Shown here piece after piece: positions 22,752 through 33,013 of a stretch of DNA of 64,000 bases. Within the stretch, counting starts at the first letter, position 1; the number at the start of each line of letters is the position of its first letter. The DNA comes from Powellomyces hirtus. Taxonomy: Eukaryota; Chytridiomycota; Chytridiomycetes; Spizellomycetales; Powellomycetaceae. The position numbers and the translations under genes are program-made. The DNA is taken from the NCBI GenBank assembly GCA_025526995.1, contig JAHLKG010000007.1, positions 868,001 through 932,000 on the forward strand, in the 5' to 3' direction. The notes beneath the pieces were generated by a model. It was not told the origin of the DNA and did not search any database. It saw nothing but the letters and a program-made list of their open reading frames with translations.

Positions 22752-24229
22752 ATGGGGAAGTCTATGAAGCAGCGCAGATATCGGGACCATCGGGCTGACG
22801 GTGAAGGTCACAGTCATGCACACCTCAGGTGAGCCAGTTGTTTTTGGCACGTTCGTGGAGAAGTTCTCATTAACCCAAGCGCCTCCGTTTTGCCATTCAG
22901 CGACGAAAACCAAGCCCCAACGTCCGACAATGAAGGCAGCTCTCCCTCCACCATCCCCGTCCCCGTCGCCATGTGGGACTTTGATCACTGCGACCCAAAG
23001 CGATGCAGCGGACGAAAGCTTGCTCGGCTAAACATGATTCGCACCTTGCGTGTGGGCCAGAAGTTCAAAGGAATTGTGTTGTCTCCCAAGGGTACACAGT
23101 CGGTCTCTCCGGCGGATTTGCAGATTTTGCAGTCGTCAGGCGCTTGTGTGGTTGATTGCTCGTGGGCGAGGATTGAGGAGGTCCCTTTTGAGAAGATCAG
23201 GAGTCCCCATGAACGACTGTGTACGTTTTACAAAGTGCTTGATCGTTGGTCACAACGGACCGAAAAGCTCATGATGTTTGTCTTATCTGACAGTGCCGTA
23301 CCTTGTCGCTGCAAATCCTGTGAATTACGGAAAGCCGTTTAAGCTGAATTGCGTTGAGGCGCTGGCGGCATGTTTTTTCATCGTTGGTGCGTAGACCTAT
23401 CAGCTCAACTTGGTGGGATCATCGGTTCTAACGATGATCTATTTGCAGGGCTGGAGGAGTACGGACATACATTGTTGTCCAAGTTCAAATGGGGTCACTC
23501 GTTCTGGGACATTAACGAGTAAGTCGAAGTGACACAAGCAAAAAGTCTGAGCTGCTGTATAGGGCCATTGACAGTTTTTGCCATTCTTCCAGAGCTCTCT
23601 TGAAACGATATCAACGCTGCACATCATCTGCCGACGTCGTTGCCTGTCAAAACGCGTACATTGCGCAAATCGACGAAGAATATCACGCGCAGCGAGAAAA
23701 GAAACGCGCGGGCGCAGATGACGATCTACTGCAGGCCAACACCAATCACAACTGGGCACGCGACGATGACGATAACGATGAGAGCGGCAGCGAAGAGGAG
23801 AGCGAGGAAGAAGAGAACAGCGAGGTCGAGGTCGAGGTCGATAAGTTTGGCAATACGATATCCAAGGTCGAGGTTGATAAGTTTGGCAACACGATTTCCA
23901 AACGAGGGATGCAGCCATCGGATGACGACAGCGAGGAAGATGACGAGGAAGGAGAGGAGGTGGACAAGTTTGGAAACACAATACGACGCGGTGGTCCGGA
24001 CGTGCCTGACGATTCAGAGGAAGAGGAGGAAGAGGACGATAGTGAAATAGAGTCGGAAGAAGATTCAGATGACCCAGCTTCTCATCGTGAAACGCGCCGA
24101 AAACCTATCGCCAAGCCGAAACATGTCTCCCAACCCACAACTGTCTCCATAGACCAACCATCTTTCGTTGAGCAGTTCCAGCGCGCCGTATCCATGACAA
24201 ACCAAAAGAAGCAAAGTCGAGATAGGTAG
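22752..24229 (+). CDS. TSR3: 18S rRNA aminocarboxypropyltransferase Tsr3
   Basis: Five exons: 22752..22828, 22901..23220, 23294..23386, 23449..23518 and 23593..24229, about 398 residues with consistent phases. Tsr3 transfers the aminocarboxypropyl group of SAM to the hypermodified pseudouridine of 18S rRNA, late in 40S maturation. Family blocks are [67 protein letters not shown] and [19 protein letters not shown]. The last 170 residues are strongly acidic (Asp/Glu/Ser) and contain three copies of a VDKFGNTI motif (about 265-325) that is not part of the catalytic fold. The first 25 residues carry a basic KQRRYRDHR stretch, perhaps for nuclear import or RNA contact. Confidence 0.95.
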
Positions 24230-24673
24230 AGTAGGATAGTTGCATTGTAGTTTACTGGAGGGCACCGTCTCTCGACCGGACAAACTGTAACCCGGAGAAG
24301 ACACAATTCTATTATCCGACATCCACCGCCACTCGAACATACGTCACATGTGTGCGAATCCCAGCGAAGATACGGGACATCATTCATGAGTTCTGAGGGT
24401 GCGTCTCATCTTGTAGGATCTCGGGCCCTTTGCGCACAGCGTAAGCCGTGCATTACAGTTCAAAGCTGCCTTGGGGTTTACAGCGAAAAAGGATTGTCAA
24501 ACACTTTTAGTGCAGCGCTAGGCACAAGAGCTTTGATGATGAATATTGAAATAAATATGTTGCAAACGAGCAGGGTATATACAAGGGACAAAGAATAGCG
24601 GCACCAGCAATGCTCAGCCGTATAGGAGTGGTCATCTCTCATCCATCAGCCTCTTGTTTCGCAATTAAAGAAC
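24230..24673. other. convergent intergenic region after TSR3
   Basis: 444 bp between TSR3 and a small minus-strand gene, without a supported coding region. Confidence 0.4.
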
Positions 24674-24901
24674 TCAAAAGTAAGGGAGGTAGTTCTTGTG
24701 TTCCTCCTGGTAGCGGCGGTAGGCAAGGTTGGGATCGCTGCCCTCCTTGTATGCGGCGCCAATCGATCTCGGCCTCCTTGCGCTTGCCTTCGAAAAATGC
24801 CTCCTCGATAAGTTTAGACATTTTGTCATCAAACTCCTTGAGTGCTTTTCCGAGTTGGTCCGCCTTGTCGTCGAGGTTGGACTTGGGATCAGCCACTTTG
24901 A
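24674..24901 (-). CDS. small helical protein, 3' part, in two reading frames (apparent frameshift); unknown
   Basis: On the minus strand, downstream of a good acceptor (ATCATAG at about 24902), one frame reads a charged helix (about 24901-24765) with DDKADQLGKALKEFDDKMS and then EEAFFEGKRKEAEIDW. In that frame the next residues are Gly/Pro/Gln-rich and unlikely. One nucleotide over, the sequence reads AAYKEGSDPNLAYRRYQEEH and ends with Tyr-Leu-Pro-Tyr-Phe and TGA at 24674. Both halves look like real protein and meet at GGCGCC near 24751-24760. No GT donor lies in between that would explain the switch by splicing. I do not recognise the family. The 5' exon(s) could not be assigned. Confidence 0.45.
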   Translation of the reverse strand, partial: SKWLIPSPTSTTRRTNSEKHSRSLMTKCLNLSRRHFSKASARRPRSIGAAYKEGSDPNLAYRRYQEEHKNYLPYF

Positions 24902-25969
24902 CTATGATTTGCGAAAAGTGAGTGGGGAAGGCAATGTGGACAATGAAAGCGGTTTATGGAGTGGAAAGGAGAGGGGATAACATCCCACAGACAATAATGT
25001 GGCGACATGTCAATTGCGACCAGCACTGCCCTGTCACTCGCTAATTTCGAAAGACAACTGTATCGATACAAGTACCCGAAAGAGAGAGCGAGAGCGAAAG
25101 AGGGACAAAGTGTGTGGGGAGCGCGTGTGTTGCAGGTGCCGCGCTTCTGCGCCACATGCAAGTGACAATCCCAGCGCAGGATTTATATGACAGTATGCCA
25201 GACACCAAACTCACCAACAATATGGGCTCGTAGCTTTTGTTTTCAACTGCAATCATGTATAGGAAAATCATTGGAGCAAGAAAATGACCTGAATTATGAA
25301 TGCTACATACCTTACAGCACAGAAAGTAGCAGTCCTGAATGACTCAACGCGCTCCTCGAGAGGACGTGCATACACTTGTACAGACTAATCACTAGTCTCT
25401 CTAAATCACAAGTTTAAAGTAAAAGTGTTATTGTCTGGCAACCGTGATCAGCTGTTTATCCCGTTTCTCTACCGCCTCTGGGCACAAATTACGTTTCATG
25501 TGAAAGCAAGCTGGTTACATCGTGCGCGGTCGTTTGTACATTGCAATAAGCCTCATCCTCTTGAGATCGATATGTGAATCCCCGCCACTCGACAACGACT
25601 TTGCGGCACTTGAAAACTGGGTGCAATACAGCATCTAATGTTCTGTATTTATTTCGTATCTCTGCTGCCCTCATCTGCGCCGTTTTGAAAAGTGTATTTC
25701 GCATCATTTCGCCCCAGGGTTCTCGTCACAATCGCTAGTTACAATAGGTACTCAGATATGTTTACGTTAAACGCAACCGGGGTGATCTAGGTTTATTTGG
25801 TCCGGGTATAGTTGGCGAAAGGGCGCCGTGAGCAGGTCGGCGAAAAGCAAGTGAACAGTGCCAAAAGAATGGGTCCGTGCCCAAAGGTAAAGGGCTCTGC
25901 ATCGCGTCGTGCTGCCCAGGGGATATATGTAGATTTGCCGAATGTGGGAGCGGCTCTCTTTTCGAGTTT
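24902..25969. other. intergenic region, no supported gene
   Basis: About 1 kb. It may contain the first exon of the preceding small gene. A GA-rich stretch (AGAGAGAG-like) lies near 25080-25105. The minus-strand frames at 25489-25707 and 25762-25980 show no recognisable domain. Confidence 0.4.
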
Positions 25970-26673
25970 TCAACTTCCATGTGAAACCGCAGCTGTGGCA
26001 GTACTCGGAACTGCGTACAGCTTTGTGTACATTGCTATCAGAGAGTTGTATCCCCTGATATCACCACAGCGCAATAGATTAGCCGCATCGCAATTTAGTG
26101 GACTGTCGGGTTCTGGCGACTGTGTGAACAAGACGAGGCAAATTAGAAAAAGAGGTGACAAAAAAACGCCATGAACATTCTCTCAGCTGCGATTTTCTAA
26201 ACTCAATTGAGGTAGGAGAAAGGCACAGACTTACAGTCAACAAGGCACTTATGGCCAGGCACGCAGATTGCAGTGTCCACGCAGGGCTCCACGCCGTCTT
26301 CAACAAATCCAGACATATCTCCCCCGTTTTGAAATGCACATTGGGATGACATACTTTGCCGACGAATTTGATCACAGGAGGTTGCATGGGATAGGATGTT
26401 GGCATCTGAATGTCCAAATCAAAGCGGCCGCCTAGGTAATGTCAAAAGATAAAAGAAAACAAAGCTCACTACCAGACCTTTGGGGTATACTGACATGAGC
26501 GTTATGACGTGGGGATTACCTTCATAGGCGCTGCCTTCCGGCCCTACAAGCACGGCTCGCCAGGATAGAAGGTCGTCGTCAGCCACGGGTGACAGCTCTT
26601 CTACGATTTGTGTATTGGGATCTTGCTGATAGTCTCGCAGCTCCTTGATAAGTCGACGTGACACAGCGTCCAT
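25970..26673 (-). CDS. PEX4: peroxisomal ubiquitin-conjugating enzyme E2 (Pex4/Ubc10 type)
   Basis: Three exons, 26673..26520, 26431..26235 and 26119..25970, give 166 residues, the size of a bare UBC fold. The E2 hallmarks are present: a YPMQPPVIKFV strand, the HPN triad in CHPNVHFKTGEICLDLLK with the catalytic Cys after GEI, and W-S-P-A-W. The C-terminal block SPEPDSPLNCDAANLLRCGD followed by GYNSLIAMYT matches Pex4, which mono-ubiquitinates the import receptor Pex5 at the peroxisome. It is anchored there by Pex22 in yeast; no Pex22 is visible here. An ordinary UBC2/UBC4 assignment fits less well because of the DxxxCG...YNSL tail. The start at 26673 gives a MDAVSRRLIKELRDYQ first helix. Confidence 0.9.
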
Positions 26674-26977
26674 TCTTGCCAAGTGTATTATTGTCTTCCT
26701 AGAGTATATGTATGTCAAATGAGTTCAGTACGGAGCAGGCTTGACGCTAGTGGTATCTCGGTAACGGTGCAAGAGACTAGAGTTGTGTTTTGCTGTAATT
26801 TCTTTGAGTATTGTGGGGAAGTAAGTGGAGGGCAAAACTTGTTTACGCGGAGGCAGCTTACGGTACAGTCTCTGACGCCGCTTTCTCGCGGCAAAAGTTG
26901 GAAGGCACATTTCCAAGCATTTTCCAGGGCATTTCCAGAGGGAAGACTCTTTCCAATCGACGCACAATCGATACATA
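26674..26977. promoter_or_regulatory. divergent promoter region PEX4 / orphan gene
   Basis: 304 bp between divergent start codons; no further feature was recognised. Confidence 0.4.
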
Positions 26978-27565
26978 ATGCTCCACAGTCACAGCAGCTC
27001 AAGCACCAGTGTCTCCCCCGCTTCCTCTCCTCCACCCTTCGAAGCAGCCAACGTTCCACTGGATCAGGAACTTCCACTATATTCAGGAACACTGCTTGTC
27101 CCAACCCAGGCCGCACGGAGTGTCTCACAGCGATATTACTTCATGCCACCGAATGCCATATCCGGTGTCGTTTTATCCCAGGGAAGAGGGCTTATCATAT
27201 CGGCCAACGTAACCCAGCGGAAGCTAGTGGATTTTTACACACCAGAAGGAATGTCTTTTGACGAGTTCCATCGTCACTACGTTCCTTCCTTTGTCGAGTT
27301 ACCTCTTAACGGCAGTAGATTGCTGGTCAATCCGCATCGCATTGTGGAAATTTACGTCAACAGCGACAAGCCGCATGGGACCATCATCGATATCGAAAAC
27401 GACAGAGCAGGCCGGGGGGATAACGCTAAGGGTACGACTACCAAAACCATCCACATTCCGCTTGGGATCCAGGATGTTTTGCGCAAGATAGACCCCAACG
27501 GATTCCAGATAGTGAGGGGAGACCTTTTCGGAAGAGATCTGGGATTCGGGCGTATCCTTTCTTAG
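26978..27565 (+). CDS. hypothetical protein, 195 residues
   Basis: Single-exon frame with ATG at 26978. Residues 1-25 are Ser/Pro-rich. The remainder looks like a folded beta-rich domain: LPLYSGTLLVP, RYYFMPPNAISGVVLSQGRG, RKLVDFYTPEGMSFDEFHRH, FVELPLNGSRLLVNPHRIVE, KTIHIPLGIQDVLRKIDPNG, ending FGRDLGFGRILS. No signal peptide, membrane segment or metal motif is obvious. I do not recognise the family. The codon pattern and balanced composition make it likely to be a real protein. Confidence 0.6.
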   Translation: MLHSHSSSSTSVSPASSPPPFEAANVPLDQELPLYSGTLLVPTQAARSVSQRYYFMPPNAISGVVLSQGRGLIISANVTQRKLVDFYTPEGMSFDEFHRHYVPSFVELPLNGSRLLVNPHRIVEIYVNSDKPHGTIIDIENDRAGRGDNAKGTTTKTIHIPLGIQDVLRKIDPNGFQIVRGDLFGRDLGFGRILS

Positions 27566-27953
27566 TAGAAATCATACATGGACTCCCCTTATGCAAAGGC
27601 CATATGGACAGTGTTAGATTAGACTGAATTAAAACCTATAATATATGCACAAAACGCTCGTTGGCGCCGACGAATAGAACAAAATCCTTAGCCCCGCACG
27701 TGAGACAGGTTAGTTTTACCCTACCGATGAAGTGTTATCGCAAAAGTAGTTCAATTTAGTACGGGAACCGATGATTCGCATAGGTAATTGGTATCTGAAA
27801 AGCTGCCGCGACCTCCGAGAATTGGCTTACGTGAAAAAACCTTGGACGGAAAGTTGGCGGTTTCACAGGTTGACAGTTGCTCGCAAACGTACAAATTACC
27901 CAAGTGCCATCTACCACTCAGAGTCAAAACAAAATCTCTATCCGTAACCAAAA
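27566..27953. other. intergenic region upstream of MGR2
   Basis: 388 bp without a recognised gene. A CACGTG E-box-like palindrome lies near 27696-27701. Confidence 0.4.
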
Positions 27954-28780
27954 ATGGCATACGCAGGAGAACCCTCGTGGTGAGTTGACCGTTGCCCGCA
28001 TTCTATAAACTACATGTCAAACATACTGAGCTAAACATGCGCCATGTTTCTAGGGTGGACAAGGTAATGAATGCGACGTTAGCAGCAGCATTGGACTTGG
28101 GAGTGGGACAGCTTACGGCGACGTTTGCCTTTCTCAATGTTTTCTTTTGCTTATTCTGACTCGGGTATTATCTTTTCACTTAAACATAGGCCAAAATGGG
28201 TATGTGTTCCGCGTAGAGATCAGTTGAGCTGCAACCTTAAGTGACTGACAATCCTGAATCTTTTGCAGGATTCCTCATGGGAGGATCCGCGGGAATGTGT
28301 GTGGGATTCCTGTACGGCTCGCTGACTGTCCTGAGGTATGTGTAAGGGTTATGTATATGCCGTTGTGACTCGGAACCTGTCTGTTCATATCTTCTATCTT
28401 ACTTGTCTCGCCAAAGAGGAGGACCTGAACCTGGCCGGTAAGCGCTCTGCAGTGTATCAACATGGCGTTGTGAATCATAGCTCATCGGATTATGTATTAT
28501 AGAGGGTATATGTCTACTGTAGGCAAATACATGCTCCAGCACGGAGCCATGCTGGGTTTCTTCCTGAGTATTGGATCCTTCTTGGTAAGGATCTTGTCGC
28601 GCGAGGGCACGCAATCTAAAATCAGCATTTCTAAGCTCGTCGTTCGTCCTCCCGTTTTCTTAGCGATCGGAAGAGCAACGGATTGAGTACCCAAAGCCGA
28701 CATCGTACACACCGTGGGGCCTGCGACGATCACGTCTGCCTGTTGTCGTAGAACGACCAACCTTGAGGGTCGAGGCGTAG
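27954..28780 (+). CDS. MGR2: TIM23-complex subunit Mgr2 / ROMO1 family
   Basis: Seven exons: 27954..27979, 28054..28063, 28190..28199, 28269..28335, 28417..28437, 28503..28584 and 28664..28780. Spliced, they give 110 residues, close to yeast Mgr2. The protein reads PSWVDK then KMGFLMGGSAGMCVGFLYGS, a Gly-rich first membrane segment, and RGYMSTVGKYMLQHGAMLGF followed by FLSIGSFLR as the second. The order and the Gly/GxxxG packing match Mgr2 and metazoan ROMO1. Mgr2 sits at the lateral gate of the TIM23 translocase in the inner mitochondrial membrane and controls release of presequence proteins. Exons 2 and 3 are each 10 nt and exon 5 is 21 nt, so no single open frame shows the gene. All phases agree, and every intron has GT and AG ends. 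Confidence 0.9.
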
Positions 28781-29095
28781 ATGGTTGTTTACTCGTTTGA
28801 CATGTGAAGAGTCGAGGCGTAAATAAAGAGAATCGTATAGACTCGGATGTCGCGTCGCGGCGGGAAATGGCCCGCTTGTTGTGGTCTCGCTTTTCAAACA
28901 TGGGCAATGGTGAAGTCGCCAAAGCGGGTGGTCCTCTGGAACGAGGACGGGCAAAATATGAGTTCGCGGAATCGGTGTCCTTCGGAATCCTCATCTTGGA
29001 GACTCCCACAGGTCGACTCGACCCGTCGAGTTGAGCGTCCGATTGCCTGAGGTTACTAATCGATCCCGCGCAGGCGTCATTCTCGACTCGGGTGC
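28781..29095. other. convergent 3' region MGR2 / nucleotidase
   Basis: 315 bp between convergent stop codons, with no supported coding signal. Confidence 0.4.
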
Positions 29096-31418
29096 CTAGC
29101 TTCGTACCGAGATGTCCAAGAGCGCAGTGTCCTGAGACGATATGCCCTGTCTCAAACCAGAATACTTCACGGCTCCAGCATTGCGTCGGTACCATAAGCA
29201 CACAGCAGCTACCACAAGTAACAGCAGTAAGAAAGTGAGAAGAGCCGGGATGAAGGATATACCGCTGGGAGTCGTGGCCGCAGGCTGTGAAGAGACAGGG
29301 ATCGTGGCAACAATGTGGAGCAACATGGCACCAAGCGTCCAGGAAACCCCGAATGTGCCAATCTCATTGACGCTTTCAAATACCGAGTCACTTGATGCGC
29401 CTTCCCCGACCACGCCGACCGCACGACCATTGTCATCTTCGTCCCCCGGCACGCGTACGTGATCCCTAGGGACTCCCAAACCTTCATGCAATACATTCAG
29501 GATCCACGCCGATTTGAAGCACTGCAAGGTCAAGCGATCCAGGTCGTGCACCGACGGCCATTTTTTGAGTTCATGTAAATGGGTAATCTCCGCCCACGAC
29601 TGAGCGCAAAACTTTTCTGTGGATGATAGAAAGAGGGAGTGGTTGTAGGCTCCGCCCAAACCATACACATCTGAGGATGTGTACCAGTACTCTGATACGC
29701 CGAGAAAGTGCAGTGCGTCAGAAATGGGCGCATGAACACCGTTGAAGAGACAGGGCAACTCGGGACAGGGGAGGGACTTGTTGAGGAGCGGGAGAAGTGT
29801 GGAAAGGCAGGTTTGGAATTCGCCGGTCCCGTTGTAGGAAATGGGTGGGATGGTGGAGGTGGGAAGCTGCAGGCCGAGCGGAAGACATGGCTCCGGAATT
29901 GCGATGGATTTGCCCGCCTCTGTTTCCACAGCATCTGTGGCGTTGCTCGGGCTTGACGGGAGCGTCAAGGTGTCCCCATTGTGCTTTTTGTACTCGGTCA
30001 TCAACGCCTCCAGATGCCGTCTTCGTGCTTCATTCACGCCGAATCCCAAGAAAGTAGTAACAAAAACGCGGTACGTCAACTCCTTCCCGCCAAGAAAGCG
30101 GAGTTTCAGTTTCGTCAGATCGTCGCTATGTCTCAATGCCATATCCGCAGTTGGCTCGAATGCAATCTGCGTCGATGCGCCACCCATGTCCAGGAACCCA
30201 AACGTGTGTTTGACTTTGGCGTTCGTCGTATTCTTATCGGCATCGTTGTGGATATTGAAACCGTTTTTCAAGTAGTTTACGGTGATCCAGCCATATATGC
30301 CTTCTAGCTCTCCAGAAATGACGCGAAAGTGCCGACTGCAGCCACCGTGGACCGCGAAAGGGTAGTATTCCTTCACGTAGCGGCATGTTTCACGCATAAC
30401 AGCGACGCGAGCATCCTCGGAGACCAGCCGCATGCCGGCGGTCGCGAGCAAGTAGATTGGTGTCGATGCGTGTTTACTGCTCGGTATCACATTTTTGGCA
30501 AACTCCAGCAGAGGTTTGAGGTGAACACCAATCTCATCTGGCTTCGAAGCAAAGCTTGATATGCCTGGCTCTTCCTTCATCTGCCAGTTATCTCCCTTCT
30601 CGTCCCCTTTCTCGATGGTGGGCAGCATGTTCTTTGCATCGTCCAATCCCATGACCTGCCGAACATGCATGGGATTAATCCAAGAGTACACTTGCACTCG
30701 GGATCCCGAACTGCCGGCATCGATGACAATGCCGTATTGGCGATTCGCGCCCCAACTGAGATCTGGTTCGTCGTCATCAATCAGCGGAGCACTCGTCGGC
30801 GCAAACCCTGTATGCAGATTCAGCACGGCAGCATCCGGGTCTGAAACGTCTGGGAACTCCGATGTCACGGATACTGGTGTTCCGGAAGACTGGAAAGAAT
30901 CTAGCAGAATGAAGGCTGTAAGTCCCATCAATAGAAGGAGAAGCAGCATCGACGCTCGACGGACCGCACGGCCTGCAATATAAGGAACGCAACTTCAGTC
31001 ACCAAGATCTTTAGCCAGTGCGCCACATCCCCTGGAACTGACCGGCTAGCAGCCACTGCTTTGCAATAACCCAACACTGCGTCAAAAAGACTTTCTCATT
31101 CTGCTCATTGAAAAGCGGGAGTGCCGTTGTGATATTGATACCAGTGCTCTGCACACGGGAGGCAGACCGCATTCCATCTCCGCGCTGCGCTTGCCGTATA
31201 GGTAACGGAGACGGAGCAGCGAACGAAGCCCCTGGGAGCGGATACTGCGCCGAGGCTAATTTCGCAGTTATGGAGGAGGAGAATGAGGCGGTTTCGTCAG
31301 CGCTTTGACCGTCGCTGCTGTTATTTCGAAGTTGGCGCACGGGCGAGGGTGAGCCTCTGTACATGGGGGAAGCTGACCGCGAGTTGGCGATTCCCCCACT
31401 TGAGTTTGTGCGTTGCAT
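29096..31418 (-). CDS. GDA1/CD39-family nucleoside di/triphosphatase (Ynd1-like apyrase)
   Basis: Exons 31418..31043 and 30972..29096 (70-bp intron) give about 750 residues. Apyrase conserved regions are clear: IDAGSSGSR (ACR1, about 209-217), LLATAGMRL (ACR2), ELEGIYGWITVNYL (ACR3) and FLDMGGASTQIAFEP (ACR4). There are two membrane segments: MLLLLLLMGLTAFILL at about 134-149, preceded by a 130-residue Ser/Arg-rich cytosolic tail, and FIPALLTFLLLLLVVAAVCL near the C terminus. This two-anchor topology with a lumenal catalytic domain fits Golgi Ynd1 or NTPDase-type enzymes. These hydrolyse the UDP/GDP left by glycosyltransferases so that nucleotide-sugar exchange can continue. The start was set at the first true ATG (31418). 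It is divergent from ESS1. Confidence 0.92.
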
Positions 31419-31668
31419 TCCCGTCCGTCCTTCTTTGCTACTGGTGGCGGTCAAATTGTGGAATGGGAAGAACGCATTCAGCAGCGCGTTCCAAAGTTAA
31501 GCGTGTCCAATCTTTTACGCGCCCATAGTCCGGCTCGTCCGCACATTCGACAGATCTTTGACGTGCGAAAGGTTAGGCTGCGAACCATCAAACTACTGCA
31601 GAAAGCTAGCAGTCACAAATTAGGCCTACTGGGACTTATTTTAGTTGTGTGTCTCGCATGCTGCAAGA
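31419..31668. promoter_or_regulatory. divergent promoter nucleotidase / ESS1
   Basis: 250 bp between divergent start codons. The plus-strand frames here are chance continuations. Confidence 0.4.
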
Positions 31669-32204
31669 ATGGTAGGGAATAGTGTGTGGAAATGGTGACA
31701 GGCAAGCGGGACCTGCTTAACTGAGAATGCATTTCGTTTTTTGTTGTTTAGAGCTCGGATCTAAGCCCAGAGTGGGAGGAGCGTCATTCGAAAACTCGTG
31801 GACGAAATTACTACTTCAATCGCGCCACGGGTGAGAGTGTCTGGGAGAAGCCCACCACCATGACCTCGGACCAAGTTCGAGCATCGCATCTCCTTGTCAA
31901 GCACCGCGACAGCCGACGGCCCAGCAGCTGGAAAACCGAAAACATCACGCGAACCAAGGAAGAAGCACTGCAGATTATTGAAGGATACAGGCAGCGCATA
32001 ACAAGTGGCGAAACAGACCTTCCGACTCTCGCACGCACGGAAAGCGACTGCAGCTCGGCCAAAGCTGGTGGGGATTTGGGCACATTCGGGAGAGGGAAGA
32101 TGCAGCCTGTGTTTGAGAAGGCCACCTTTGCCCTTAAAGTAGGGGAGCTCAGCCAGCCGGTGGAATCAGACAGTGGAATTCATCTTATCCTTCGCACTGC
32201 ATGA
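31669..32204 (+). CDS. ESS1: Pin1/Ess1 phospho-specific peptidyl-prolyl isomerase
   Basis: The coding sequence is 31669..31671 plus 31752..32204, 151 residues. The first coding exon is just the ATG, because a GT donor follows it directly and the acceptor at 31750-31751 continues with Ser-Ser-Asp. Residues 1-40 are a WW domain ([20 protein letters not shown] and VWEKP with both Trp). The parvulin domain follows: [16 protein letters not shown] (the basic phosphate-binding loop), [20 protein letters not shown] (catalytic Cys region), [19 protein letters not shown] and GIHLILRT. Ess1/Pin1 isomerises pSer/pThr-Pro bonds, notably in the RNA polymerase II tail. The domain length and order are standard, and the protein has no extra tail. 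Confidence 0.95.
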
Positions 32205-33013
32205 TTGCCCACGTCTTGCTCGTGCAGAGCCCAAGAGCCTTGGTCCACCAGGAATTCCCCCCCCCCCCCCCCCCCCCTCCCTCACATCATGCCTAGCGTT
32301 GTTGGTACTGCTGCCCATGGAGAAACATTTCATCTATGTCTCATAACCCATCCCCTTTTGATCTTTGTCTGTTTTTTGCGCGAAGCAGCCAGCAACGACG
32401 ACGTATCAGTGACCGGCTTTCTCGAGCATATGTGGCAACAATCAGTCTCGACGAGCTTTATGCTCTTGATTTCCACGCTTGGACTGCAAAGTTGAATCAC
32501 GCGTTGAAGCAGGCTGGCAGACCCTCTGCTGAAAAGGTATGTTCTTTCGGGCCTCAATATCGCGGCGAGAAGGGTCCCGGCGAAAAGGGTGGCGAAAAGG
32601 GTCCTATGCTTTGCAGCCTCCTAGTGATGCGTTCCACCTAGGGATGATGGGTTGCGTACCACGCATTGCATTGGCCTCTGTTGCTTGGATTACTAGCTAT
32701 GCTTTGAAGAGCATGGAGCACACTGGTGCAATATTTGTGCAGTATGGTTTAACATCTACCGCCATGGTAGCACACTTCAAGGCACCTTCCTGCAATGTAA
32801 AGCTAATGTGAAGCGCTATATTGTTCCTCATCAATGGGTCATATGAGAAGATAGAGGGCAGTAGGTCTGTGAGTCTTTCAGTACCCTCCCGTGAAGAGTG
32901 AGCTGCATGAAGATGCAAGAGGTTTGCTCGTTCCAAAACCGGAGACCGTCAAGGTAGTCATCCCTGAAGTGTTGCCTGCTTTAATAGTATTTTAGGTCTG
33001 CCATACTATCTCG
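32205..33013. other. intergenic region with poly-C tract and possible small gene
   Basis: A run of 21 C lies at 32257-32277. From ATG 32336 a frame of 67 codons (to a GTATGT donor at 32537) reads as a folded peptide with ISLDELYALDFHAWTAKLNH. Further downstream, frames at about 32616-32811 and a CTTTCAG-bounded segment near 32880-32953 (YPPVKSELHEDARGLLVPKP) could be exons of the same gene. I could not join them with confidence and recognise no family. Confidence 0.3.
32336..32536 (+). CDS. possible first exon of an unrecognised gene
   Basis: 67 codons from ATG to a consensus GTATGT donor in phase 0. The composition (balanced, with LDELYALDFHAWTAKLNHAL) looks protein-like, but no partner exon could be fixed and no domain is recognised. 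It could equally be a decayed remnant. Confidence 0.25.
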
